Notes under the pieces: model-generated | Told to the model about the DNA's origin: nothing | The model's input: the letters and a program-made list of their open reading frames with translations, nothing else | The model's database searches: none | Shown here: positions 45,104 through 53,926 of the stretch, piece by piece | Layout of the letters: every line of letters starts with the position of its first letter | Numbering within the stretch: the stretch's first letter is position 1 | Source: Bryobacterales bacterium | GTDB lineage: Bacteria > Acidobacteriota > Terriglobia > Bryobacterales > UBA6623 | Reading direction: 5' to 3' | NCBI GenBank assembly: GCA_022823865.1 | Contig: JAJEHF010000208.1 | Location: 49,032-113,031, forward strand | Length of the DNA: 64,000 bases | Translations under genes and position numbers: made by a program

Positions 45104-48007
45104 CTAGCCCTCGCCGACGAAGTCTTGCAAGGCTGCCCTCACCCTGGCACAAGCGCCGTCCAAGCGAGCCGCGACGTCTCCGAAGTCGTCCACCCCCGCC
45201 GCCTCGGCGAATGAGGGTCGCAGGCGCTTGGGGACGGCCGCGCCTCGCTTGTCCGCCTCGAGCAGGCAGTGGAGTGTCTGAACGCGCGTCATCAGCCGCC
45301 ACGCGTCAGCGAGTCCCGTCGCCAGGTCGGTCGGAATCGCGCCAGACTCTGCAAGCTCCGCCAGCACGTCACCGGGCGTGGCGGCGGATCGGACCGAGGG
45401 ATGCTCCGGAGCATGGCGGAGCCTGAAATAGTGCGTCAGGACCGCGATGTCGGCGAGGCCTCCGGGACGCTCCGCCACCGCCCGCGGATCGCCATCCGGC
45501 GAGGTGCTGCGCAGTCGCCCGATTGCTGCAGCGGCCTGTGCGCGCAAGGCTGAAGGGTCTCGGCGCTTCTCGAGGGCGGCGGACATGCTCTGCGAAACGC
45601 GCTCCGCCCCGTCTCCTATGCAGCACACGAGCCTGGGCCAGCACGGTGCCCGCGCGCTCCAGACGCCCTCGCTGAGCCTGGTTTGCAGGGCCTCGTAGCT
45701 CGCGGCGGCACCTTCGGTGGCACAGGCGTAGATCTTACGCCAACCCGGCTTCCCGCGGAGACCGCCCAGCAGCGCCGACTCGAGTTGCCGTGCAGAGGCA
45801 GATGCAGCTTGGCCGCTACGGCCTTGGGCACCGCCGGCGTCAAAGACAGCGATCTCGATCCCGGAGCCGACGTTCAGTCCGCGGCCGCCATAGTGGCCGG
45901 TGGCCAGGATCGCTATGCCGGCACCTGGCTGAAGTGCGTTCGAGGGTGCGATTTCGTCGCTTGCGCACTGTGCCAGCGCCGCAATCGCGCAATCTGCGAT
46001 GTCAGAGAAGAGCGTTGAGGCGTCCAGCGGATCCAGCGCGTGGAACAAGACCCTTGCGCCGACCTTGAAGCGGGCTTCGTGGGTCCACTTCGAAATCTGC
46101 TGGAGCCTGCCCTCGAAACCCATCACACCCGCCAGCGCGGCGGCCAAGCTCGCTTGCAGAGCGCCGCGATCGGGCGGAGACGAATCGGAATCCGGGTCGA
46201 GCAGGCTCTCGAGCAAGGACGGCCTCGCGGTCAGCAGCGCTCCGATCGCCGGTGCCGCGACCATGGTCTCGGCCACGGCCTCCAACACGTGCAGGTTGGC
46301 TTGGAAGAGGGTCAGCATGCCGTGCGCGTCTGGGATTCGGTCGATTAACTCGTCGAACCGGCGCAGGGCCAGGTCAGGATCCTCCGTCCCGCAGGAAGCA
46401 ATCACGAGCGAGGGGATCAGGGACTGGAACAATTCCAGCGCCCGGCGGTCTCGCGCCACGGTGTGCCGTCCCGTGCGCCATCGCTCCACGATGGCGAACG
46501 CTGCCGCTGGATCGCGGTAGCCCATGCGTCCGAGCCTCTCCTCGGTTTCCGCTCGGCTGCGTCCGGACAGCGCTGACGAGGCGCTCGCAACCGTCATTTC
46601 GTGGGGCAGCTCGAAGAACGATTCGTATTGGTCCTCGACGTTGCGCAGGTGCCCGGTCAGGGCCTCGCGGAACGCTCGGCCGTCGGAGTATCCGAGAAAC
46701 CGGGCCAAGATCTCATAGTCGGCCTCTCTCTTCGGCAGCGAGTGCGTCTGGCGGTCGCCGACCATCTGGATGCGGTGCTCGACCCGGCGGAGGTACTCGT
46801 AGGCTGCGCCGAGCTTCTCGCTGGCGGAGTCCGGGATCCTGCCGGCCGCGGCGAGCGCCGCCAGCGAGTCGCAGGTGCCGATCAGGCGCAGCGAGGGGTC
46901 GGTGCCCCCCCAGACCAACTGGTGCGCCTGGGCGAAGAACTCGATTTCGCGAATGCCGCCCCGGCCGAGCTTGAGGTTCTGGCCGACCTCGCCGATCTGC
47001 CCGCCGCGGTGCTGCGCGTCGATCCGCCGCTTGGTCTCGTGCAGTTCCTGCACGGTGGCGAAGTCGAGGCTGTCACGCCACACGAATGATCCTAGCCGCT
47101 CCAAGAAGCGCTCGCCGGCGGCGATGTCGCCGGCGACCGGCCGCGCCTTGATCATCGCCGCGCGCTCCCATGTCTGGCCGCGCTTGGCGTAGTATTCCAA
47201 AGCTGCCTTGGTTGAGATGACCAGCGGCATGGACACCGGATCGGGGCGAAGCCTGAGATCCACCGGGAACACGCGCCCCTCGATGGTGGGCTCGGCCAGC
47301 AGGTCGACGAACCGACGTGCTAACCGCATGAAATGGGAGGGCGCCGCGTGGCGGTCCGCCAGCGGAGCCACGTCGGGATCGTACAGCAGTATGAGATCAA
47401 TGTCGGAGGAGTAGTTCAGCTCCCTTCCGCCGAGCTTGCCCATCCCGATCACGATCAGGCCCGAGTCGTCTTCGCATACTTCACGCCCCTCGGCGAACGC
47501 TCCCTCGGCCGAGAGCCTGGCCAGTTGCGCGCGCAGGGCCACCGAGCAGGCCGCACGGGCGAACTCCGAGAGCGCGCCGGTCACCTCGCGCAGCGACCAC
47601 ATCCCTGCTATGTCGGCGAGCCCGACCGCCAGCGCGACGCGCCGACGTGCGCGGCGCAGCGTGCGCCCGACCTCCTGCTCGGAGGAGTCGACGGGGAGCG
47701 ACAGCAAGCCGTCAACAATCGCGTTGACGCAGCGGTCCGGACCGCTCTTCCAGAGCTCGCGGACAAAGCCCTGGTGGGCTATCGCGCAGCTCTCCAGGAA
47801 CGGGCTGGCCCCGCAGATGCATCGCAGCATGGCACCGCCGTCGGCTGATGCGGGGAAGTGCAGGGCGAAGTCCCCGTCCGCTCCCGGGCCGAGAGCGTTC
47901 GCGGCGTCGCTCCACTTTCTCAGGCCCACGGCCGCGCGCTCGGAGTTTGCCGGTGCCGGCCAAACGTCAGCGGCGTTCAGTCGACGCTCTGTCCGAGATG
48001 CCATCAA
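45104..48007 (-). CDS. glnE: glutamine synthetase adenylyltransferase/deadenylase with degenerate C-terminal active site
   Basis: A 967-residue GlnE, close to the family's usual length. The N-terminal domain keeps the nucleotidyltransferase motif GKLGGRELNYSSDIDL with both metal aspartates (Asp202, Asp204) and the later LRLRP motif. This domain is the deadenylylase in E. coli GlnE. The C-terminal copy, which in E. coli adds AMP to glutamine synthetase, reads GHYGGRGLNVGSGIEIAVF: the two aspartates are Gly716 and Glu718. I also cannot find its second-half LRLRP motif, although KRRPGGL-like flanks (ERPGGLADIAVL) persist. The enzyme is predicted to deadenylylate only, or to have a changed regulatory role. 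No glutamine synthetase or PII gene is in the window. The codon pattern is normal and there is no frameshift. Confidence 0.9.
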   Translation of the reverse strand: MMASRTERRLNAADVWPAPANSERAAVGLRKWSDAANALGPGADGDFALHFPASADGGAMLRCICGASPFLESCAIAHQGFVRELWKSGPDRCVNAIVDGLLSLPVDSSEQEVGRTLRRARRRVALAVGLADIAGMWSLREVTGALSEFARAACSVALRAQLARLSAEGAFAEGREVCEDDSGLIVIGMGKLGGRELNYSSDIDLILLYDPDVAPLADRHAAPSHFMRLARRFVDLLAEPTIEGRVFPVDLRLRPDPVSMPLVISTKAALEYYAKRGQTWERAAMIKARPVAGDIAAGERFLERLGSFVWRDSLDFATVQELHETKRRIDAQHRGGQIGEVGQNLKLGRGGIREIEFFAQAHQLVWGGTDPSLRLIGTCDSLAALAAAGRIPDSASEKLGAAYEYLRRVEHRIQMVGDRQTHSLPKREADYEILARFLGYSDGRAFREALTGHLRNVEDQYESFFELPHEMTVASASSALSGRSRAETEERLGRMGYRDPAAAFAIVERWRTGRHTVARDRRALELFQSLIPSLVIASCGTEDPDLALRRFDELIDRIPDAHGMLTLFQANLHVLEAVAETMVAAPAIGALLTARPSLLESLLDPDSDSSPPDRGALQASLAAALAGVMGFEGRLQQISKWTHEARFKVGARVLFHALDPLDASTLFSDIADCAIAALAQCASDEIAPSNALQPGAGIAILATGHYGGRGLNVGSGIEIAVFDAGGAQGRSGQAASASARQLESALLGGLRGKPGWRKIYACATEGAAASYEALQTRLSEGVWSARAPCWPRLVCCIGDGAERVSQSMSAALEKRRDPSALRAQAAAAIGRLRSTSPDGDPRAVAERPGGLADIAVLTHYFRLRHAPEHPSVRSAATPGDVLAELAESGAIPTDLATGLADAWRLMTRVQTLHCLLEADKRGAAVPKRLRPSFAEAAGVDDFGDVAARLDGACARVRAALQDFVGEG

Positions 48008-48256
48008 GCCCTAGTATCGTGCCTGCGCCTGCTGCCCGCCGCGCCGTTGGCTTCCCGGCTCGCCGGCACCGGCCGCTGCCGGGATCGGTAAGGGGTCGCT
48101 CCGCCGCTCGCGGGTGCCACATCCTATCAGATGCAGGGCCGGCGGCTGCGGTATTGCATAATGTCAGCGTGGGCGTAACCCAGCACGGGCCGCGGCCGGG
48201 CGGTTGCGAGTTCTTGCTGCCGGTGCGTTCTGGACGTCTTTGAGCGAGAGGGAATT

Positions 48257-49438
48257 GTGCCAAGTTCGAGGCAGGTATCGCCGAACGGGCCGCACCGCAT
48301 CCTAGTGGTCGACGACGAGCCCGATCTGGAGCAGTTGATCAGGCAGCGCATGCGGCGCGAGATCCGCTCCGGGCAGTTCCTGATGGAGTTTGCCCACAAC
48401 GGCTTGGAAGCGCTCGCCAAGATGGAGCAGCTGGACCATTTCGACATGGTGCTGTCGGACATCAACATGCCCAAGATGGACGGGCTGGCGCTGCTGGAGC
48501 GGATTCCCAGCGTCGATCCGGACGTGAAGGCAGTGATCGTCTCCGCCTACGGGGACATGAAGAACATTCGCACTGCGATGAACCGGGGGGCGTTCGATTT
48601 CGTCACCAAGCCGATCGATTTCGGCGACTTGCGGGTGACGATCGACCGGACCTTGCAAAACTCGGCAGTCTGGCGGGAGGCGATGCAGTCCCGCAGTCAG
48701 CTGGTGGCGCTGGAGAACGAACTCGACGTGGCCCGCCGGATGCAGTCCTCGATCCTGCCGACCAAGTTCCCGCGGGCGGACAGCTTCGAAATCTACGCCA
48801 ACATGCAGCCGGCCCGGGCAGTGGGCGGGGACTTTTACGATGTGCAGCGCTTGGACCAGTCGCGCGTAGGAATGGCCATCGCCGACGTGTCCGGCAAGGG
48901 CGTGCCCGCCGCGCTGTTCATGATGTCGAGCCGAACGCTGCTCAAGGGTGCGGCGATCGGCTCGTCGGATCCGGCGATGGTGCTGACGACCGTCAACAGC
49001 GTGCTCAGCGACGACAACTCCGAGATGATGTTCGTGACGGTGCTGTACGCGGTGTTCGACCCCCAGACGCGCGCCTACACGTATGCTTGCGGAGGCCACG
49101 ACAGCCCGTTGGTGGTGCATGCCGACGGCACCTCGACGGCGCTGCCCCACACGGGGGGCATCGCGCTGGGCGTGCTGCCGAAGGTGGTCTACCGGTCGCA
49201 CACGGTGACGCTGGAGGAAGGTGACACGGTGCTGCTGTACACGGACGGGGTGACCGAGGCCCAGGACAGGGCTGGCCAGCAGTTCCGCTTGGAGCGGCTG
49301 CAGGACATGTTCCAACGGCAGACGCCGCCCGGAGCGGAGGCGGCCACCGGAATGGTGTTCCGAGCAGTGCGGGAATTTGCAGGGACGGCGCCGCAGTTCG
49401 ACGACATCACGTGCCTGGCACTGTGTCAGCGGGGGTAG
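48257..49438 (+). CDS. response regulator with PP2C (RsbU-type) phosphatase output
   Basis: A 393-residue protein that starts at GTG 48257, with GAGAGGG upstream. Residues 13-135 are a receiver domain: HRILVVDDEPDLEQL with the acidic pocket, LSDINMPKMDG with phosphorylated Asp68, VSAYGD, and the conserved lysine in FVTKPID. A helical linker leads to a SpoIIE/RsbU-type Ser/Thr phosphatase: AVGGDFYDVQ, ADVSGKGVPAALFM, ACGGHDSPLV, LYTDGVTEAQD. Proteins of this type dephosphorylate STAS anti-sigma antagonists, here plausibly the one at 53425-53772. The operon continues with an anti-sigma kinase six bases downstream. It is divergent from glnE, with 249 bases between the starts. Confidence 0.92.
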   Translation: MPSSRQVSPNGPHRILVVDDEPDLEQLIRQRMRREIRSGQFLMEFAHNGLEALAKMEQLDHFDMVLSDINMPKMDGLALLERIPSVDPDVKAVIVSAYGDMKNIRTAMNRGAFDFVTKPIDFGDLRVTIDRTLQNSAVWREAMQSRSQLVALENELDVARRMQSSILPTKFPRADSFEIYANMQPARAVGGDFYDVQRLDQSRVGMAIADVSGKGVPAALFMMSSRTLLKGAAIGSSDPAMVLTTVNSVLSDDNSEMMFVTVLYAVFDPQTRAYTYACGGHDSPLVVHADGTSTALPHTGGIALGVLPKVVYRSHTVTLEEGDTVLLYTDGVTEAQDRAGQQFRLERLQDMFQRQTPPGAEAATGMVFRAVREFAGTAPQFDDITCLALCQRG

Positions 49439-49444
49439 GCAGCG

Positions 49445-49858
49445 ATGGCGGACCGGCTGAGTCTGGACCTAGAGTCGAGCCTAGAATCCTTGGCCCAGAT
49501 CGAGCGGGAGGTCGCAGCGTTCGGGGCCGAGCACGGATGGCCAGACGACCTGCTCTTCCACGTCCAGTTGGTGCTGGATGAGCTGGCAACCAACGTGATC
49601 AATCACGGGTACGGGGCGGGCGGGCACACCTTCCAGGTCATGGTCGAGTCCAAGCCGCAGGCCGTGCGCATCGAGGTGGTAGACGAAGCGCGACCGTTCG
49701 ATCCGCTGCAGGATGCCCCGCAACCCCACACTGACGCGAGCGTCGAAGAGCGGGAGGTCGGTGGATTGGGGGTGCATATCGCCAAGCAGCTGATGGACGA
49801 GATGCAGTACACGCGGCAGAACGGCAAGAATCGTCTCACGCTCGTGAAGAATCGCTGA
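49445..49858 (+). CDS. anti-sigma regulatory factor, RsbW-like serine kinase/ATPase
   Basis: A 137-residue GHKL ATPase-fold protein. The N box is LVLDELATNVINHGYG, the G1 box VVDEARPFDPL, and the G2 region GGLGVHIAKQLMDEMQY. Small proteins of this sort bind and phosphorylate STAS antagonists and hold a sigma factor inactive. The gene begins six bases after the receiver-phosphatase gene and ends two bases before the periplasmic binding-protein gene. That arrangement gives a kinase-phosphatase pair on the same STAS target. The sigma factor controlled is not in the window. Confidence 0.9.
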   Translation: MADRLSLDLESSLESLAQIEREVAAFGAEHGWPDDLLFHVQLVLDELATNVINHGYGAGGHTFQVMVESKPQAVRIEVVDEARPFDPLQDAPQPHTDASVEEREVGGLGVHIAKQLMDEMQYTRQNGKNRLTLVKNR

Positions 49859-49860
49859 AG

Positions 49861-51027
49861 ATGGACATGTGTGGCAGAGCGGCTGGGGCCGTTGCGCTGG
49901 GGGCGGCGCTGGCAGCTGGCGCGGCGCTCGCGCAGGGCTTGGAAGCGGGAGAGGAGCCGGTACTGTTCGGGCAGTCGGCTCCGTTGAGCGGGCCGGCACA
50001 GCAGCTGGGCAGCGATGCGCGGGCGGGGATCTTGGCGGCCTTTGCCGAGGCGAACCGCAAGGGCGGCGTGCACGGACGCAAGCTGGAGCTGCTGTCGCTG
50101 GACGATTCCTACGAGCCCGCCAGCGCATTGGCCAACACCGAGAGCCTGATCGAGGAGCACGACGTCTTCGCGCTGATCGGCTCGGTGGGCACACCGACCA
50201 CGGTGGTGGCTGTGCCGGTGGCCGCCGAGGCCGGCGTGCCCTTCATCGCGCCGGTGACGGGCGCCGAATTCCTCAGAGACGACCACTGGACCACTGTCAT
50301 CAACCTGCGGGCGTCGTACTTTCAGGAGACGCGTGAAATCGTCACACGGCTCGTCGAGGACCTTGGCGTCGAGCGCATCGCGGTGCTGTATCAGGACGAC
50401 TCCTACGGCCGCGCCGGGCTGACCGGCGTGCAGGCTGCGCTGAAGGAGCGCGGCCTGGAACAGGTGGCTGTCGGGGTGTACACCCGCAACACGACGGCAG
50501 TGAAGACGGCGCTGCTGGAGCTGCGCGCCGCGGCGCCGGGGGCGGTGGTGTTGATCGGAGCCTACAGCCCGGTGGCGACGGCGATCCAGTGGGCCAGGTA
50601 CATCGGCATGGACGCCGTGTTCGCGACGGTGTCGTTCAGTGGCACCAACGCGCTTGCGGAGGCGATGGGGGCCCGGGGGCAAGGGGTTTACGTGACTCAG
50701 GTCGTGCCCTTTCCGTCGCCGACATCGCCAATCGCGCGGGCTTACCTGGCGGCCCTGCGAGCAAGCTCGCGCAGGTCGTCTCCGAGCTTCGTTTCGTTTG
50801 AGGGCTACCTGGCGGGCCGCCTCGCGATCGCGGGCCTGGAGCGGACCGGGCCGAGCCTGGACCGGGCAGAATTCCTCCGCCAAGTGCTCAACGGTCCGCC
50901 GATCGACCTGCACGGCTTCCGCCTGAGCTACGGCGGCGATGACAACCAAGGCTCGGACCAGGTCTTTCTGACGGTGATCGGCCCCAGCCTGGCCTACGAG
51001 GCAGCCCAGAAGATGGAGCGCCAATAG
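49861..51027 (+). CDS. periplasmic ligand-binding protein of branched-chain amino acid type
   Basis: A 388-residue secreted protein. The signal peptide AGAVALGAALAAGAALAQG is followed by a Peripla_BP_6 fold: LFGQSAPLSGPAQQLGSDA, GVHGRKLELLSLDDSYEP, ALIGSVGTPTTVVAVPVAAE and VERIAVLYQDDSYGRAG. Normally such proteins feed an ABC transporter, but no permease or ATPase gene is here. Instead the sensor histidine kinase follows three bases downstream. A role as ligand sensor for the kinase is therefore likelier than transport. It has no lipobox. Confidence 0.87.
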   Translation: MDMCGRAAGAVALGAALAAGAALAQGLEAGEEPVLFGQSAPLSGPAQQLGSDARAGILAAFAEANRKGGVHGRKLELLSLDDSYEPASALANTESLIEEHDVFALIGSVGTPTTVVAVPVAAEAGVPFIAPVTGAEFLRDDHWTTVINLRASYFQETREIVTRLVEDLGVERIAVLYQDDSYGRAGLTGVQAALKERGLEQVAVGVYTRNTTAVKTALLELRAAAPGAVVLIGAYSPVATAIQWARYIGMDAVFATVSFSGTNALAEAMGARGQGVYVTQVVPFPSPTSPIARAYLAALRASSRRSSPSFVSFEGYLAGRLAIAGLERTGPSLDRAEFLRQVLNGPPIDLHGFRLSYGGDDNQGSDQVFLTVIGPSLAYEAAQKMERQ

Positions 51028-51030
51028 CGT

Positions 51031-53235
51031 ATGGCCGACCTCGAGCGGCTCGTGCGCAAGCTGGCGCTGGTGTCGGGAGAGCGCGTCAAGCGCCTGGCGG
51101 GAGCGCGGCGAGGCATCGCCGTGCAAATGTACCTGGGACTCGGCGCGGTCGCGTCCTTGACCATCATGGCCAGCGTGGTGGCGCTGATCTCGTTCAACGA
51201 GGTCCGTGAATCGCAGGAGGTCATGAATCAGAGGACCGTGCCGGACATGGCCGCGGCCTTCGCCGTTGCGCAGCGCGTCGGGGCGCTGGTCGATGCGGCG
51301 CCGTCGCTGACCGTGGTCGATTCGATTGATCTGTTTGAAGAGCGTCGGGCACAGATCGGGGAGCAGCTGCGCGTCTTCGAAGAGAGCCTGCAGGTGCTGG
51401 CCGCCCGCCGGGGCGAGAGCGAGGGCATTCGGCGGATTCGCGTCAGGGGGCGCGAGATGTCGGCCAACATGCAGGCGATCGAAGTCTCCCAAGAGCGGGC
51501 GTTCGAACTGGCGGGACAGCGCACCGCGCTCGGCGAGCAGATCGAGCGCATCGACGCCGCGCTCGCCAACCTCGTCATCACGATCATCGACGACCAGTTC
51601 TTCTACACGATGACGGGTTACCTGAATCTAGACGAGCCGCCGCTCCCGCGAGCGACGCACCTTACCGAGCAGGAGGTCACGCGCTACCGCCTCATGGCCG
51701 AGTTGCGCGAGGGCGCGGCCGTGACCAGCCAGCTGGTGGCCAATGCGACGGCGATCTCTGACGAGGCCCAACTGCGCACCCTGCTGGATCGCTTCGAGGC
51801 GGCTTCGAGCCGCACGCTGCGCAACCTCAACCAGATCGGCGAGCTGCAATCCGGCGACGAGATCATCGCACTCTTTCGCGAGCTCTTCGAACTGTCGACC
51901 GGGCCGGACGGCTTGCTGGAAGTGCGCCAGCAGGAGCTGGAGATGCTCGGCCAGCAAGGCGCGCTGCTGGACCGCAACCGGGAGATCGCGACCGGCTTGG
52001 TGGTAGAAGTCGAGGGCTTGGTGGGCGGTCTGCGCTCGAGCACGCAACTTGCGGCCCAGTCCTCCGCAGAGGCGATCCAGACGGCCATCCAGCGGCTGCT
52101 GGGGCTGAACCTGGTCGCGCTGGCCGGCGCCGCACTGATCGGCTGGCTGTTCGTTGGCCGGCATCTCTTGCGCCGCCTGCGCAACCTGTCCTCAACCATG
52201 CTGAACATGGCCGGGGGGAATCTCGAGAAGGAAGTGGAGGTGGAGGGCTCAGACGAGGTGGCTGACATGGCACAGGCCCTGGAAGTGTTCCGGCGGCACG
52301 CGCTGGAAGTGCAGCGCCTGAACTTGGTCGAGAAGCTGGCGGAGGACCTCAAGAGCAAGAATCTGGAACTGGAGGGGGTCCTGGCGGACCTGCGCACGGC
52401 ACAGGACCAGATCGTCATGCGCGAGAAGCTGGCGGCGCTGGGCGAATTGACGGCCGGAGTGGCGCATGAGATCAAGAACCCGCTGAACTTCGTGAAGAAT
52501 TTCTCGGAGGTCTCGCAGGAACTGCTCACGGAGCTGCAAGAGGCGCTGCCGCAGGGAGACGAGCCACTCACCAAGGATCAACGCGAGGATCTGGCCGATA
52601 TCTGCGACTACCTGACAGGGAACTTGGAGCGGATCCACGGGCACGGCGAGCGCGCGAACCGGATCGTGAACGACATGCTGATGATGGGTCGCGGCTCGAG
52701 CGAATGGCGCCCGACTGCGATCAACAGCTTGGTCAACGAGCATGCCAATCTGGCCTACCATAGCGCTCGGGCCACCGATCCGGATTTCCAGCTGAGCATC
52801 GAAGAGGACTTCGACGAGCGCGTGGGAGAGGTGGACGCCGTCCCGCAGGACCTGGGGCGGGTGGTCTTGAACATGGTTTCCAACGCCTGCCACGCCACCA
52901 ACGAGCGGCGGCAGGCGGGAGAGGCCGGTTATTCCCCCACGCTGAAGATTCGCACCGTGGATACCGGCGACAGGTACCAGATCCGCATTCGGGACAACGG
53001 CCACGGCATTCCGGACGAGGTGCTGGAGAAGGTGTTCCACCCGTTCTTCACGACCAAGCCTACCGATCAGGGCACTGGGCTGGGGCTGGCGCTGTCGAAC
53101 GATATCGTGCGCGAGCACGGCGGCGAGATTCGCGTAGAGACCGCGGTTGGCGAATTCACGGAAATGATCGTCGACTTGCCGAAAGAGGCGAACGTCGCGC
53201 CCCGAAGCGGCGGAGAGGGCGAGGAGACGGCTTGA
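51031..53235 (+). CDS. membrane sensor histidine kinase with HAMP domain
   Basis: A 734-residue sensor kinase. A membrane span near residues 32-53 (LGLGAVASLTIMASVVALISF) is followed by a large sensor region of about 290 residues with long helices, probably periplasmic. A second span lies near 355-375 (LNLVALAGAALIGWLFV), then HAMP (LRNLSSTMLNMAGGNLEKEV) and a coiled coil. The dimerisation domain is ELTAGVAHEIKNPLNFVKNF with His479. The ATPase core has NMVSNACHATNERR (N box), IRDNGHGIP (G1) and TGLGLALSNDIV (G2). The sensor helices and the binding protein made from the same operon suggest that it reads a ligand and phosphorylates the receiver-phosphatase encoded three genes upstream. Confidence 0.91.
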   Translation: MADLERLVRKLALVSGERVKRLAGARRGIAVQMYLGLGAVASLTIMASVVALISFNEVRESQEVMNQRTVPDMAAAFAVAQRVGALVDAAPSLTVVDSIDLFEERRAQIGEQLRVFEESLQVLAARRGESEGIRRIRVRGREMSANMQAIEVSQERAFELAGQRTALGEQIERIDAALANLVITIIDDQFFYTMTGYLNLDEPPLPRATHLTEQEVTRYRLMAELREGAAVTSQLVANATAISDEAQLRTLLDRFEAASSRTLRNLNQIGELQSGDEIIALFRELFELSTGPDGLLEVRQQELEMLGQQGALLDRNREIATGLVVEVEGLVGGLRSSTQLAAQSSAEAIQTAIQRLLGLNLVALAGAALIGWLFVGRHLLRRLRNLSSTMLNMAGGNLEKEVEVEGSDEVADMAQALEVFRRHALEVQRLNLVEKLAEDLKSKNLELEGVLADLRTAQDQIVMREKLAALGELTAGVAHEIKNPLNFVKNFSEVSQELLTELQEALPQGDEPLTKDQREDLADICDYLTGNLERIHGHGERANRIVNDMLMMGRGSSEWRPTAINSLVNEHANLAYHSARATDPDFQLSIEEDFDERVGEVDAVPQDLGRVVLNMVSNACHATNERRQAGEAGYSPTLKIRTVDTGDRYQIRIRDNGHGIPDEVLEKVFHPFFTTKPTDQGTGLGLALSNDIVREHGGEIRVETAVGEFTEMIVDLPKEANVAPRSGGEGEETA

Positions 53236-53424
53236 TCCCGGCCCGGCGCTCACGCCGGGGCGACTCGCCGCCGAGCCCTTAGGCAAGCGGACAGGGCGGG
53301 AATCGGCAGCGCCCCTCGATCGCCGGCGGGGGAATCGCGCCGGTCTGCCAGGAATCGAGCGCCAAGCCAACAGGGCCGCTTGACCCAAGCATCCGGAGGG
53401 CGCTTCGCCCGAGCTGGCCGAAGT

Positions 53425-53772
53425 CTAGCCGTTGAGCGAAGCTACGGCCTCGTCCTTCGTCTCGTAGGTCGAGATGATCTTATCGAAGCCGCTGATCGCA
53501 AAGACCTCGCGGATTGGCGGCGCGAGCGTGCAGATGCCGAATCCGGCGCCGCGCTTCTGGAGGTTCTTGGCGGTCAGCAGGATCGCGCGCAACCCGGCAC
53601 TGCTGATATATGTGAGCGGTTCAAAGTCAAGCACCAACGCGCGATCATCGTCCTGAATAATGTCGCGGAGCGCCTTTTCGAAGTCTCGGGCGTTGCTGCC
53701 GTCGACTCGCATGCACCCGGTGACGACCACCAAGCCATCCGTTCGCTCAAAGTCCAGTTCCATTTCTTGCAC
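53425..53772 (-). CDS. STAS-domain anti-sigma factor antagonist
   Basis: A 115-residue STAS protein (Met4 at 53763 is an alternative start). The fold is evident from GLVVVTGCMRVDGSNARDF, then VLDFEPLTYISSAGLRAILL, then AISGFDKIISTYETKDEA. The serine in YISSAGLR is the residue phosphorylated in SpoIIAA/RsbV proteins. It converges on the histidine kinase gene, 189 bases away. It completes the module with the RsbW-like kinase (49445-49858) and the PP2C receiver (48257-49438): unphosphorylated STAS would bind the kinase and free the sigma factor. The regulon cannot be read from the window. Confidence 0.92.
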   Translation of the reverse strand: MQEMELDFERTDGLVVVTGCMRVDGSNARDFEKALRDIIQDDDRALVLDFEPLTYISSAGLRAILLTAKNLQKRGAGFGICTLAPPIREVFAISGFDKIISTYETKDEAVASLNG

Positions 53773-53926
53773 TCCTGCGATTGCGCCAGACGTGACCCAC
53801 CCTGCTCAAGCTGACGCGTCAACGGCGCCGCCTGCCGAACGGTCTATCGCTCCGTGAGTCCCTAGCATACCACTTCCATCAATGCTGACGTGGGCCGCAA
53901 GGCTGGCTGGGGACTTTGCCACGAGA

